Positions 11,701-19,884 of a stretch of 64,000 nucleotides of DNA are shown here, piece by piece; position 1 is the first letter of the stretch, and every line of letters starts with the position of its first letter. Source of the stretch: Myotis daubentonii. Its lineage: Eukaryota; Chordata; Mammalia; Chiroptera; Vespertilionidae. The DNA lies in NCBI RefSeq assembly GCF_963259705.1, contig NC_081852.1, positions 61,328,359 to 61,392,358 of the forward strand, given 5' to 3'. Position numbers and translations under genes: made by a program. The notes beneath the pieces were generated by a model. It searched no databases. It was given only the letters and a program-made list of their open reading frames with translations, and was not told the origin of the DNA.

Positions 11701-14700
11701 ACCTGGCTGGCTTCAAAGAGCTCTTCCAAACACCAATTCACATCACAGAAACAGTGACTGATGACAAAACCAAAACACCCTGTAAATCTCCACAACCAGA
11801 ACCAGTCATCACTTCCATCAGCATGACAAGACGACTCAGGACACCTCTGGGGAAAATGGATGTGGAGGAAGAGCTCTCAGCTCTCAGGAAGCCAACACCA
11901 GGGGAAACCACACACTCGCACAGAGAGCCAGAAGGTGATGATAAAGGTATCACAGCATTTAAGGAAACTCCAGAACAGAAACCTGACTCAGCAGAAAATG
12001 TAACTGGAAGCAGGAGGAGGTCAAGAACACCCAAGAGGAGGGTCCAACCCATTGAAGACTTTGTTGGCTTCAAGGAGCTCTTCCAAACACCAGATCACAT
12101 CATGGAATCATTGACTGATGACAAAACCACCAAAATACCTTGCAAATCTCAAAACCCAGAACCAGTCATCATGCTAACAGGTAGAAACAGACGTGTCAAA
12201 GCACCTCAAGGCAAAGTGGTTGTAGAAGATGAGGTCTCGGGACTCAGAAGGCCCACACGCACACTGGGGAAAACCACAAGGTCCCACAGAGCACCAGAGG
12301 TTGCTGATAAAGATACCAAAGTGTTTATGGAAATTCCAGAAGAGAAATCGAACCCTGCAGAAAATGTAACTGAAAGCAAGAGGAGGCCGAGAACACGTAA
12401 GGAAAAGGCCCAGCCCCTAGAAGACCTGGCTGGCCTCAAAGACGAACCAGAGACTGTTGTCAAAACCACTGAATTGTCCTCCAAATCTCCACAGCCAGAA
12501 GCAGTCATGCCAGTGCGCAGGAAGAGGCAGGTCAAGGCCCCTCCCGGGAAGGTGGACATGGAGGAAGAGCTCTCAGCTCCCAGGAAGCCCACACGGACGT
12601 CAGCAAAAACCACGAGGTCCCACAGAGCACCAGAGGTTCCTGATAAAGATATCAAATTGTTGAAGGAAATTCCAGAAGAGAAAGCAGACCCTGCAGAAAA
12701 TGTAACTGGAAGCAAGAGGAGGCTGAGAACACGTAAGGAAAAGGCCCAACCCCTAGAAGACCTGGCCAGCCTGAAAGAGCCCTTCCAAATACCAAGTCAC
12801 ACAGAAGAACCAGAGACTGTTGTCAAAACCACTGAAATGCCCTCCAGATCTCCACAGCCGAAAGCAGTCATGCCAGCACGCAGGAAGAGGCAGGTCAAGG
12901 CCCCTCCCGGGAAGGTGGACATGGAGGAGGAGCTCTCAGCTCCCAGGAAGCCCACACGGAAGTCAGCGAAAACCACGAGGTCCCACAGAGCACCAGAGGT
13001 TCCTGATAAAGATATCAAATTGTTGAGGGAAATTCCAGAAGAGAAAGCAGACCCTGCAGAAAATGTAACTGGAAGCAAGAGGAGGCCAAGGGCACGTAAG
13101 GAAAAGCCCCAGCCCCTAGAAGACCTGGCTGGCCTCAAAGACAAACCAGAGACTGTTGTCAAGACCACTGAAATGCCCTCCAAATCTCCACAGCCAGAAG
13201 CAGTCATGCCAGCGCGCAGGAAGAGGCAGGTCAAGGCGCCTCCCGGGAAGGTGGACGTAGAGGAAGAGCTCTCAGCTCCCAGGACGTCAGGGAAAACCAC
13301 GCAGTCCCACGGAGAACCAGTAGACATCAAGGTATTCAAGGAATCTCCAAGGCAGAAACTGGGTGCTGCAGAAAACACCGAGGGCAGCAAACGCCAGCTA
13401 AGATCACGGAAGGGAAAGGCCCAGCTCCCAGAAGGCCCAGCCTGCTGCCAACAACCCTTGCAAAGCTCAATTCAGGGTGAAGAACTGGGCATAGGAGCTG
13501 AGAGCGTTAGAACTCCAACGCAAGCACCCGGCCAAAGCAAACCTGCAAAGCCCAGAAGAGTCCTCGGGGCCCTGGACGTAAAGCCCGTGGAAGACCAGGT
13601 GGGCAGCAGAGACCCTGTAAAATCCCAAAGGGGGAGCAGCGTTTCCCTGCCCCCCAAGAGGAAGCGTGAAGATGGAAGTCCCACCAGATTGAGGAGGCTG
13701 CGCACTAGCACACGAGCACAGGACCCTGTAGAGGAGAAGCCGCCACCGAAGAGACAGCGGGCAGCTCCCCAAGAGAGGTGTGAGCTGCCTGAACCCCTGG
13801 GCGTGAAGAAGAGGCGGGGAGCTTTGGCAGAAAGCACGGAAGACATGCCCAGCGAGGACATGAAAACTAAGAATAGGGGCCGAAGAGCACCGGGGGCGAC
13901 CTCCCCAGGCAAGGTGAGGATGGCTGCTGCATAGGGACTGGTTGGTGCTCTGGGGGGGACGTTCTCCGTTTCCCCATAATTGGTAGATCGGAAGGAACCT
14001 GAGTTTATGTGGGTGCTCCTTCCGGAAGGGTCTGCCATGAGTGCTGAGTACCTGCGGGCCCAGCGGAAAATCCTTTGGGCAGCTCTAGAGAGACTAGGCT
14101 AATTTGGGAGAAATACAGCTAAAGTTATCACTGCAGATTTTGACAAGATTTTTCTCAGGGACTGAATGAGCTGTGTTCATCCTCAAAGATGTAGAGAGAA
14201 GGGAACAGCTCGGCCTGTTCAGACCCCACAGCCAGGAGTGCGGTACCTAACCAGTTAGAACCCTGTCCGGGAGGGCTGTCCTCAGCAGAATGTAACTGTC
14301 AACTGTCAAGGTTTTCAGTAGAGCGGCCACTCCTTGGGGAGAGAAGATTGGGGACTTCCGGCAGCAGGTTTCCCGGTTCTGCCTTAGCCGTCCTTGAAGC
14401 TGGAGGCGTTCATTCACTGCCCGTGTTAGGGGCGTGCTCCTGTAGTGCCCTGTGATGCCTGTAACCAGACCTCACATATATGACACTGTGACTGAGGTTT
14501 ATACCAAACTCCTTATTATGGTTTATCAGTAGAGGTGGTGATTTCTCCAAAGGAAAAAGTAGTTATCTTAGATTACTGGCGTTTTAGAAGATTAACCCGT
14601 GTAAGACGTTCAGATGAGTTTCCCTCTGAGTTCAGTTTGGGTTTTCCTCCATGTTGGGTGTTCGGATGTGCATCACTTATTCTTGGCATTTTGTGGATGT

Positions 14701-16563
14701 CTTTTCCGTTTTTTAGGAAATGTCGCTGCGTTCCAGACTCCCAAATAAAGCCAGCATTGCTGAGCAGACACCTGAGAGTCTCCTAACGGCGGACAAGGTG
14801 AAAACAAAGAGGAGTGGGAAGAAGCCCGTGACGGCCTCCCCGGAGGCCGAGGGTCAAACCCCAGAGGATGGAGCCAGGAGCTCTGCTTCGGGGGACACGG
14901 GCCGTGAGAGGAGAACGCGCCTGAGACCCGGGAGACGGGGGAAGGCGCCCTCGCCCAGCGCGGCCGGGGAGACAAGCGTGGAAACCCACGGGAAGACTCA
15001 GGAAGAGAGAGGACCCCAACGTGCGGGCTCCACACACGTGAGGGCACGGAAGGTGACAGTCCCTCCCACCGGGGACACTTCGGAGAGTCAGCCCAAACCG
15101 AGAGTGACGCGGAGCGCCAAGCGGCCTGCGGAAAAGTCACAGCAGGCAAGTCGTTAACTGCTTCACCTTTTAAACGTTTTTTACTTTATTTTTTTTAATA
15201 GTTTTTTTTTTTAATCCTCACTCGATGTTTTTTCCATTGATTTTCAAAGAGAGTGGAAAGGGTGGGGAGGGGAGAGAGAGAGAAACATCGATGAGAGAGA
15301 AACAGCATCGATTGGTTACCTCCAGCACGTGCCCCAGCCAGGAGGAGGATAGAACCTGCAACCCAGGTACGTGCCCTTACCTGGACTCGAACCCACAACC
15401 CTTCTGTGAGCAGCCTGATGATCTAAGCATGAGCCATGCCGGCCAGGGCACTGTTTCGCTTTTTAACGAGCATAGAATGCTCCTGTTGCAAAAGCAAACA
15501 AACACGCTGCATGCGCGGACAGGCTCCGGGTTCTACAGCCCAGAAGCGCGGGTGTAAAGCATGAGTTTTGTCGCTGTCGCTGTGGCCAGTGCTGTCTGTC
15601 CTGGGAATTCCCGTGTCAACGGCGAATTCACATTACGAAGTCGTGGGTCAGCAGCAGGGACCTCGTCCGGCTAGTGCTTCCCGCTGCTCACTGCACCCCT
15701 GGTACTGACAGCACAGGTCTCCAGGCTCCCGAGTTCAGGGACTCACCAAGGCCCAGAGGTGGCCCTGTCGGGTCCCCATGGGGTTCCTTTGGAAAGCTAG
15801 AGTGACTCCACGTCGGGGGTGTCCCAAGGCACCTCTACTCTTAGGAGTCCGGGTCAGTAGGAAGGGCTGTGTCCTGTCACCCTCCCGAGTCAGGTGCCAT
15901 CTAAGTTAATGGATGGTGAGTGCCCACAGCCTTCAGACTCACAGCCCGAGAGCTGTCTGCACGGGATTAAGCCCACGAAGCAGGATGGCACCCACTCAGC
16001 ATTCCTCTGGGGAGCCCTCCATTTTGCTGGGTTCAAAGAACAGGCTGAAAGGTCCCCTTGCTGTGAGGGGGACGCAGTTAGAGACCGGTGTCCGCGGGAA
16101 CTTCCTGCTTGACCAGCGGCTGTCGGGTCCAGCACCCGCTGCCAGGCCCCGACACGGGTCCACCCACGTCCAGGATGGCACCGAATGCCCCTGCCCCTTA
16201 GAGTCACGAGGGAACGGGCGCAGAGCAGCTGACGTCAGCAAAGACACAGACGGAGCTGGTTCACGGTGGTTTGGTGGCAAATACAATAATTACTAATAAC
16301 ACAAGCGTACGCCTTGTTTCCCGTACTCACTACTGTAAACCTGCATTTTGCCCCCAACCCCGGATTCTAAAACTCATCTCCGACCTCCAAATCCCTTCTG
16401 GGAAGGGTCGCCCCAGGGAGGGTTGGGGGCTCACCGGGCGGAGGGGGTACAGAAGTCCTCGCTTTAAGTGACCGGAGCTGCATTTCTTCCCAAACAGGAG
16501 AACGACGACGCGGGCGGCAAGAAAATAAGGACCCGAAGCCGCTGGGGCCGTGACGATGTTTAG
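1702..16563 (+). CDS. MKI67: MKI67 (Ki-67), 9 exons of the 3' portion, partial at the 5' side
   Basis: Ki-67 is a very large nuclear protein of cycling cells. It coats mitotic chromosomes, keeps them apart as a surfactant-like layer, and recruits protein phosphatase 1. Nine exons join with consistent phases: 1702-2700, 3974-4149, 5133-5451, 5541-5662, 5764-5935, 7292-7447, 8329-13913, 14717-15145 and 16498-16563, giving about 2673 residues to a TAG stop. They match human exons 7-15 in order, in approximate length and in protein similarity recalled from the human sequence. Diagnostic stretches are RRRVSFGG (PP1 binding), many copies of EDLxGFKELFQTP (Ki-67 repeats) and the KKIRTRSR tail. The FHA-domain exons lie left of the window. 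The gene is convergent with PTPRE. All splice sites are GT-AG except the last donor, which reads as GC. Confidence 0.97.
2701..3973 (+). other. MKI67: MKI67 intron 7
   Basis: It holds a G-run near 3509-3536 and a short MIR-like stretch near 3255-3330 (tgcaagtgaggaagctgaca). The rest is unrecognised. Confidence 0.6.
3974..4149 (+). CDS. MKI67: MKI67 exon 8, PP1-binding exon
   Basis: The acceptor AG is at 3972-3973 and the donor gtacgt at 4150. The exon encodes KRRRVSFGGHLRPELF and then DENLPPNTPLKRGE. RVSF is the docking motif for the PP1 catalytic subunit; with the following segment it forms the Ki-67 PP1-binding domain that directs mitotic-exit dephosphorylation. The exon ends with PPVLKKIIK, as in human. 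Length is 176 bp, entering at phase 1 and leaving at phase 0. Confidence 0.95.
4150..5132 (+). other. MKI67: MKI67 intron 8, nothing recognised
   Basis: It starts with the donor gtacgt and ends at cgccag. The only low-complexity piece is a T/C-rich tract near 4799-4826. No repeat family is evident. Confidence 0.65.
5133..5451 (+). CDS. MKI67: MKI67 exon 9
   Basis: The acceptor cgccag precedes EQPPPSEKGG and the donor gttagt follows at 5452. The exon encodes a serine- and arginine-rich linker ending SQHGILQTIQSRRRSGASE, which aligns with the human SQHDILQMICSKRRSGASE stretch. Length is 319 bp, phase 0 to phase 1. Confidence 0.93.
5541..5662 (+). CDS. MKI67: MKI67 exon 10
   Basis: The exon follows tcgacag and ends before gtctgt at 5663. 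It encodes ARSWADVVKLCAKQTQTKVV and then a basic RPPSKRQRRMNTPK tail, matching the human segment. Length is 122 bp, phase 1 to phase 0. The intron before it is only 89 nt. Confidence 0.94.
5764..5935 (+). CDS. MKI67: MKI67 exon 11
   Basis: The acceptor cttccag is at the end of a 101-nt intron and the donor gtaaaa is at 5936. The exon encodes FSTGHAASPCTIVIGKAH, then VPARPYRMLNNFV and FNEDLS, closely like human Ki-67. Length is 172 bp, phase 0 to phase 1. Confidence 0.94.
5936..7291 (+). other. MKI67: MKI67 intron 11
   Basis: It contains the Ves SINE at 5967-6181. The remaining 1.1 kb shows only a short ATT-rich patch near 7135-7150 and nothing I can name. Confidence 0.65.
5967..6181 (-). mobile_element. 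Ves SINE (tRNA-derived)
   Basis: Read in reverse it begins GCCCTAACCGGTTTGGCTCA and has the B-box-like GGTTCGATTC motif and the bat tail ending TTCCTCTCTG...AATAAAATATA. Internal to the MKI67 intron. Confidence 0.9.
7292..7447 (+). CDS. MKI67: MKI67 exon 12
   Basis: The acceptor atataacag precedes codons for LTEMFKTPAKEKPQ, and the exon encodes SSSEDLLGKKFQAL before ending at phase 1 within a glycine codon. The donor reads gttggt, which is poor at +3 to +5. The phase and the human alignment (glycine completed by GA in the next exon) both fix the boundary here. Length is 156 bp. Confidence 0.9.
7448..8328 (+). other. MKI67: MKI67 intron 12, nothing recognised
   Basis: AT-rich intron between the weak gttggt donor and the ccttatag acceptor. 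The open reading continues into it for a while, but it has no similarity to Ki-67. Confidence 0.65.
8329..13913 (+). CDS. MKI67: MKI67 exon 13, giant Ki-67 repeat exon
   Basis: This 5585-bp uninterrupted exon starts after ccttatag and ends at the donor gtgagg. After an unrepeated lead of about 158 codons come tandem Ki-67 repeats of about 112-122 residues. Their EDL starts are at 8802, 9159, 9516, 9876, 10242, 10608, 10965, 11331, 11697, 12054, 12420, 12756 and 13119, with a degenerate one at 13431. Most carry the core GFKELFQTP, TP/SP phosphorylation sites and basic RRRSRTPKRK runs. Human has 16 repeats, so this allele has fewer. Repeats 4-6 and 7-9 are a block duplication. The in-frame ATG at 8277 is intronic and is not a start. 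Confidence 0.96.
8802..13430 (+). repeat. MKI67: Thirteen tandem Ki-67 (K167R) coding repeats, plus a degenerate 14th beyond
   Basis: Distances between successive EDL codons are 357, 357, 360, 366, 366, 357, 366, 366, 357, 366, 336, 363 and 312 nt, all multiples of three. Repeats 2-10 have GFKELFQTP. Repeats 11-13 form a different subfamily marked by RKRQVKAPPGKVD and RSHRAPEV. Repeats 11 and 13 lack the FQTP segment. The family role is as phosphorylated mitotic repeats of Ki-67. Confidence 0.95.
9876..12053 (+). repeat. MKI67: Higher-order tandem duplication: two 1089-bp blocks of three Ki-67 repeats
   Basis: Block A is 9876-10964 and block B is 10965-12053. Both have the internal spacing 366+366+357 nt, and sequence at a constant offset of 1089 nt is nearly identical by eye. 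Repeats 6 and 9 encode the same protein apart from the last few residues (PRRKVQPI against PKRRVQPI). The duplication keeps the frame. Confidence 0.93.
13914..14716 (+). other. MKI67: MKI67 intron 13, nothing recognised
   Basis: Unique sequence between donor gtgagg and acceptor ttttttag; no repeat or extra exon is apparent. Confidence 0.65.
14717..15145 (+). CDS. MKI67: MKI67 exon 14, start of the LR region
   Basis: The acceptor is ttttttag. The exon encodes SLRSRLPNKASIAEQ, then RLRPGRRGK, and closes with PRVTRSAKRPAEKSQQ, matching the human C-terminal region with paired Leu-Arg motifs that binds DNA and chromatin. It ends before gcaagt at 15146, a GC-type donor. The 429-bp exon is phase 0 at both ends and joins the last exon in frame. 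Confidence 0.93.
15146..16497 (+). other. MKI67: MKI67 intron 14 (GC-AG type)
   Basis: It opens with gcaagt after CAG, the usual context of functional GC donors, and closes with ccaaacag. It contains the Ves SINE at 15190-15449 and otherwise unrecognised sequence. Confidence 0.8.
15190..15449 (-). mobile_element. Ves SINE
   Basis: Reverse-oriented copy with a T-rich left edge (minus-strand tail), the gagaaacatcgatgagagag internal block and a degenerate tRNA head ending ggccagggc. An old, diverged copy. Confidence 0.8.
16498..16563 (+). CDS. MKI67: MKI67 exon 15, terminal coding exon
   Basis: After ccaaacag it encodes 21 residues, ENDDAGGKKIRTRSRWGRDDV, then TAG. KKIRTRSR matches the very end of human Ki-67. 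The start is fixed by the AG at 16496-16497 and by phase 0 from exon 14. Confidence 0.94.
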   Translation, partial: ENDDAGGKKIRTRSRWGRDDV

Positions 16564-17905
16564 CTCAGACGTTGGGGGGGGGGGGGGGGGGGGAGGGGAT
16601 AGGAATGTAGTTTAGTGGTAAGTTCTAGAACAACGTTTGCTGTGAATTTAAACGTGGATTCTGTAAATAATGCTATCCAGGTGCTTAAGGGAGGAAAGCT
16701 TTTAAAAAATTTCTGATGCTCAATAGTCTATTCAAAAACCCCGCGTGGAGTTATGAAGGGGGACTCCTGGGTCCCCAGAAATAACAACTTAAGGCGGGTG
16801 GGGGGTGGGAGGGGAGTTTGAGCCAAGCTGTACCCTTCAACTTTGCCAATGCAGCCCTGAAGTCGACCTCTCCCGGTCAGCCCCGCCCCGGGCTCGAGCA
16901 CTTGCATTGTAAATGCTTCTGTGTTTGTCTGTGTCCCCGTCAGGACCCCAAAGGCAGGGCCCTCGGGAAGCGATAGGAAGGGGTGAGGGAAGACTCCTGG
17001 TGCTTCTAGATGTGTCTTCACGGTGCAGAGGCCTGTGTCGGTGCCCTGGGGTTGGGTGTCTGCACAGGGCAGGCTCCTCTGGGACTCCAGTCACTCAGGG
17101 AATCAACGTGACCCGGGGGATGGCCTGTGACCCCATCTTCAGGGCACAGGAGTCTGACAGACATCTCGGGGCCTATTGGTGGCGTGCCTTTTTCACGTGG
17201 TATTTGCCTAAACTAGGACTGCGCTCATCTGAGAAGGACCCATCCACCCTCCCATTGGCCAGGGGCTCGGTTCTCAGGCTGACACCGTCTTAGCTCCCTG
17301 TGTCAGGCTCCCAGATAGAACGACGGAGCCGAGCAGACCTGAGGTGCTCACATCAGCAGAACAGGTTAACGTTTTCTGAGCTGCTGCTGGCCCTGGGCCC
17401 ACCTGTGCTTTTTCTGGCTGCACCTGTCGGCCTAGGGTGCTCTGCACCCACCGGGGACAGGCAGCAACACGAGCCGTCTTAACGCAAGGCCATTTCTGAC
17501 GGCAGCAGGCACCAGGGTCCTTCCCCGAGGGTCCGCGCTCTCACTGCGAGGCCGTACCCCCCAATGGAAGGCATACCTCCCAGTGGAGGCTGTACTTCCC
17601 AGTTGCAGGTCAAGTCCAGACTTCCTTCCGTTTCAGGCCTAGACATGCATCTAACTGCTGGCATCTCTGTTTTTATGTTCCACTGTGTCCTGTCACCTGT
17701 GTGTCCCCTGGTCAGAAAATAGCACATCTCCCGTCCAGTCGCCTCCCCATTCACCCGCCTTGCCGGGCTGAGGAGAGGATGGAAGACGAGGTGGCTGTCC
17801 CCGAGTGTGAGTGTAAGGGCCGTGCCTGTCTGTGCCCTCCTGTCCTCTGTTTCTGGCGTGGAGCCATGTTCACATAAAAATAAACCTTTGTTAATCAACT
17901 GAGGC
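16564..17905 (+). other. MKI67: MKI67 3' untranslated region
   Basis: The region runs from the stop to just past the AATAAA at 17879. It includes a run of 20 G at 16574-16593. No other open frame is convincing here. The right end is inferred from the signal and a TG-rich stretch after it. Confidence 0.7.
17879..17884 (+). terminator. MKI67: MKI67 polyadenylation signal AATAAA
   Basis: AATAAA lies about 1.3 kb after the stop codon and is followed by the TG-rich gtctgtctccatctgttgtg. It is the first canonical hexamer with such a downstream element after the last exon. Confidence 0.7.
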
Positions 17906-18111
17906 GTCTGTCTCCATCTGTTGTGCTTTTGGCGCTGCCACCATGCAGTGGTGGGCGGAGGTCAGGGTTGTCTAAGGCCCTAAGGGAGGGAAGGTTGGGG
18001 AAGGCAGGGGGAGGGGGTTGAGGGATGACAGGTTGGGCAGCTCACCTGTCAGGGCTGGTGACAGGTGAGCTGGCCTGGGAAGAGGAGTGGCATCGTGCAG
18101 CAGAAAGGAGA

Positions 18112-18336
18112 GCCCTAGCTGGTGTGGCTCAGTGGACAGAGCGTGGGCCTGCGGACTGAAGGGTCCCGGGTTCAATTCCGGTCAAGGGCACGTGCCTGGG
18201 TTGCAGGCTCCATCCCCAGTAGGGGGCGTGCAGGAAGCAGCTGATCAATGATTCTCTCACTGATGCTTCCATCTCTCCCTTTCCCTTCCTCTCTGAAATC
18301 AATAAAAATATTTTTTAAATAAAGAAAAAGAAAAAA
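18112..18336 (+). mobile_element. Ves SINE
   Basis: Plus-strand copy starting gccctagctggtgtggctca, with ggttcaattccggtcaaggg and the pyrimidine-rich tail ending in ctctgaaatcaataaaaata and an A-rich end. Confidence 0.92.
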
Positions 18337-18540
18337 GGACAGTCTTGGGCCTCAGAAAGGTGCTTGACTGGAAAGTGAGTCACAAATGTGAATTCAGGGA
18401 GGCCAAATTCAAGGAAATGAACAATAACGACTTTTCTTTGATTAGGTTGTTCCTGAAGTTCACATATAGAAAAATTTCAATTAGCTGTGTGCCGTGGGAA
18501 TGGAATATACTGATTAATGAAAAAAACAGTAATTAACAAA

Positions 18541-19130
18541 ACTCAAAAAATTAAACATGGAACTGCTACTTGACCCAGCGATCCCACTTGTAGGAATCTA
18601 TCCTCAGAAACCCGAAACACCACTCAGAAAGAATATATGCACCTGTATGTTCACAGCAGTATTATTTACAGTAGCTAAGATCTGGAAACAGCCCAAGTGC
18701 CCATCAGCAGATGAGTGGGTAATAAAGCTGGTACATTTACACCCTGGAATACTGCGCAGCTGTAAAAAGGACCTCTTACCCTTTGAGACACAATGGAGGG
18801 ACCTGGAGAGTATTACGCCAAGTGAAATAAGCCAGTCAGAGAAAGACAAGTGTCACATGATCTCACTCATGTGGAATCTAAAGAACAAAATAAACCAATG
18901 AGCACAACAGATCCAGAGGCATAGCAGCAGGGAACAGAGTGCGAATCCCAGGGAAGGTGGGGGTGGGTGGGAAGAGATTAACCAAATCGCTAGGATGCAT
19001 AAACGCATGGCCCATGGACGCAGTAGTGTGGCGACAGCCTGGGGCAAGGCGCGGGGGTGGAATGGGGGATGACAATGCGGAAGGAGGACATCTGTAATAC
19101 TTTCAACAATAAAGACAAATTAAAAAACAA
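18541..19130 (+). mobile_element. LINE-1 3' end (ORF2 C-terminus and 3' UTR)
   Basis: The 5'-truncated copy contains the characteristic L1 stretch gacccagcgatcccacttgt, then ctggaaacagcccaagtgcc and a run similar to the L1 3' UTR, ending near an A-rich tail after caataaagacaaatt. The ORF2 tail is decayed. Confidence 0.85.
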
Positions 19131-19884
19131 CGCTTTCGGGTTTCATTCTGACCACAAATCCCACGGAAATAAATGAGCCCACTTTCCCCCCTTCGTGAGC
19201 ACAGTGTTTCCGGAGCGCAGCCAGCGTTGTGGGTCTGGATGGGAAACGCCCACTGTGCATCCTGCACTTCACACTGGGGTCGGGGGGGGGGGGGGGGGGC
19301 GGGTAACCATCAACCAGGCTGAGGCTGGGAGCAGGCTGCAGGCAGTGCGCCCCGCTTGCTGTGGGTCCGGACCGTCAGCCTCCGGTTCCAGGTGAGGAGC
19401 CCCCTGCCCCGAACTTCTCAGGAAATGGAACGTCTCCCCGCTTCCCCTCAAGACTCTGGCACAGCCTTTGCTCAAAGGACCAGCCCGCTCTTGCCTTTAG
19501 GCCAGACCCCCCAGCACACACACACTCGCACACATACACAGGCACAAGGACAAGCGTGTGCACACACACCCTCCCGAGGTGGTGGCTCACTGCTTGGAAT
19601 CGGCTGGTCCCTGAATGGCTGATGCGGCCTGAGGCCCCACACCTCAGGGCGTGTCTGTGCCTCTTCCTCCAGGTGGACGGAGCCCAGGGAAGGCTGCCCC
19701 CGCCCCAGAGCAGGAGCGGGGGCCACTGCCCTAGGGGACCCTGTCACAGACAGGTGCAGGCAGAGCCCGAGGAAGACCCAGGCACGCCAGGGCCCAGGAG
19801 AGCCAACGGCACTTGCTGCAGGTGAGTTTCACGGCAGGTGGCTTTGGAGAGGGGACTAACAGGTTTCAAATCATCTTAGCAAAC

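Larger units (their letters stand above)
17906..19884. other. Intergenic gap between the MKI67 and PTPRE 3' ends
   Basis: About 2 kb between the two convergent polyadenylation regions. It holds a Ves SINE, an L1 3' end, a G-run at 19282-19299 and a CA-rich patch near 19516-19572. I see no gene. Confidence 0.6.

Noticed and set aside
8351..13390. Many antisense open frames of 100-200 codons opposite the Ki-67 repeat exon
   Set aside because: They recur at the repeat period and share the same low-complexity serine/leucine pattern. They are by-products of a repetitive, stop-poor sense strand.
18112..18190. tRNA gene (A/B-box-like sequence)
   Set aside because: It is the tRNA-derived head of a Ves SINE followed by the SINE body and A-rich tail. 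The same holds for all similar heads in the window.
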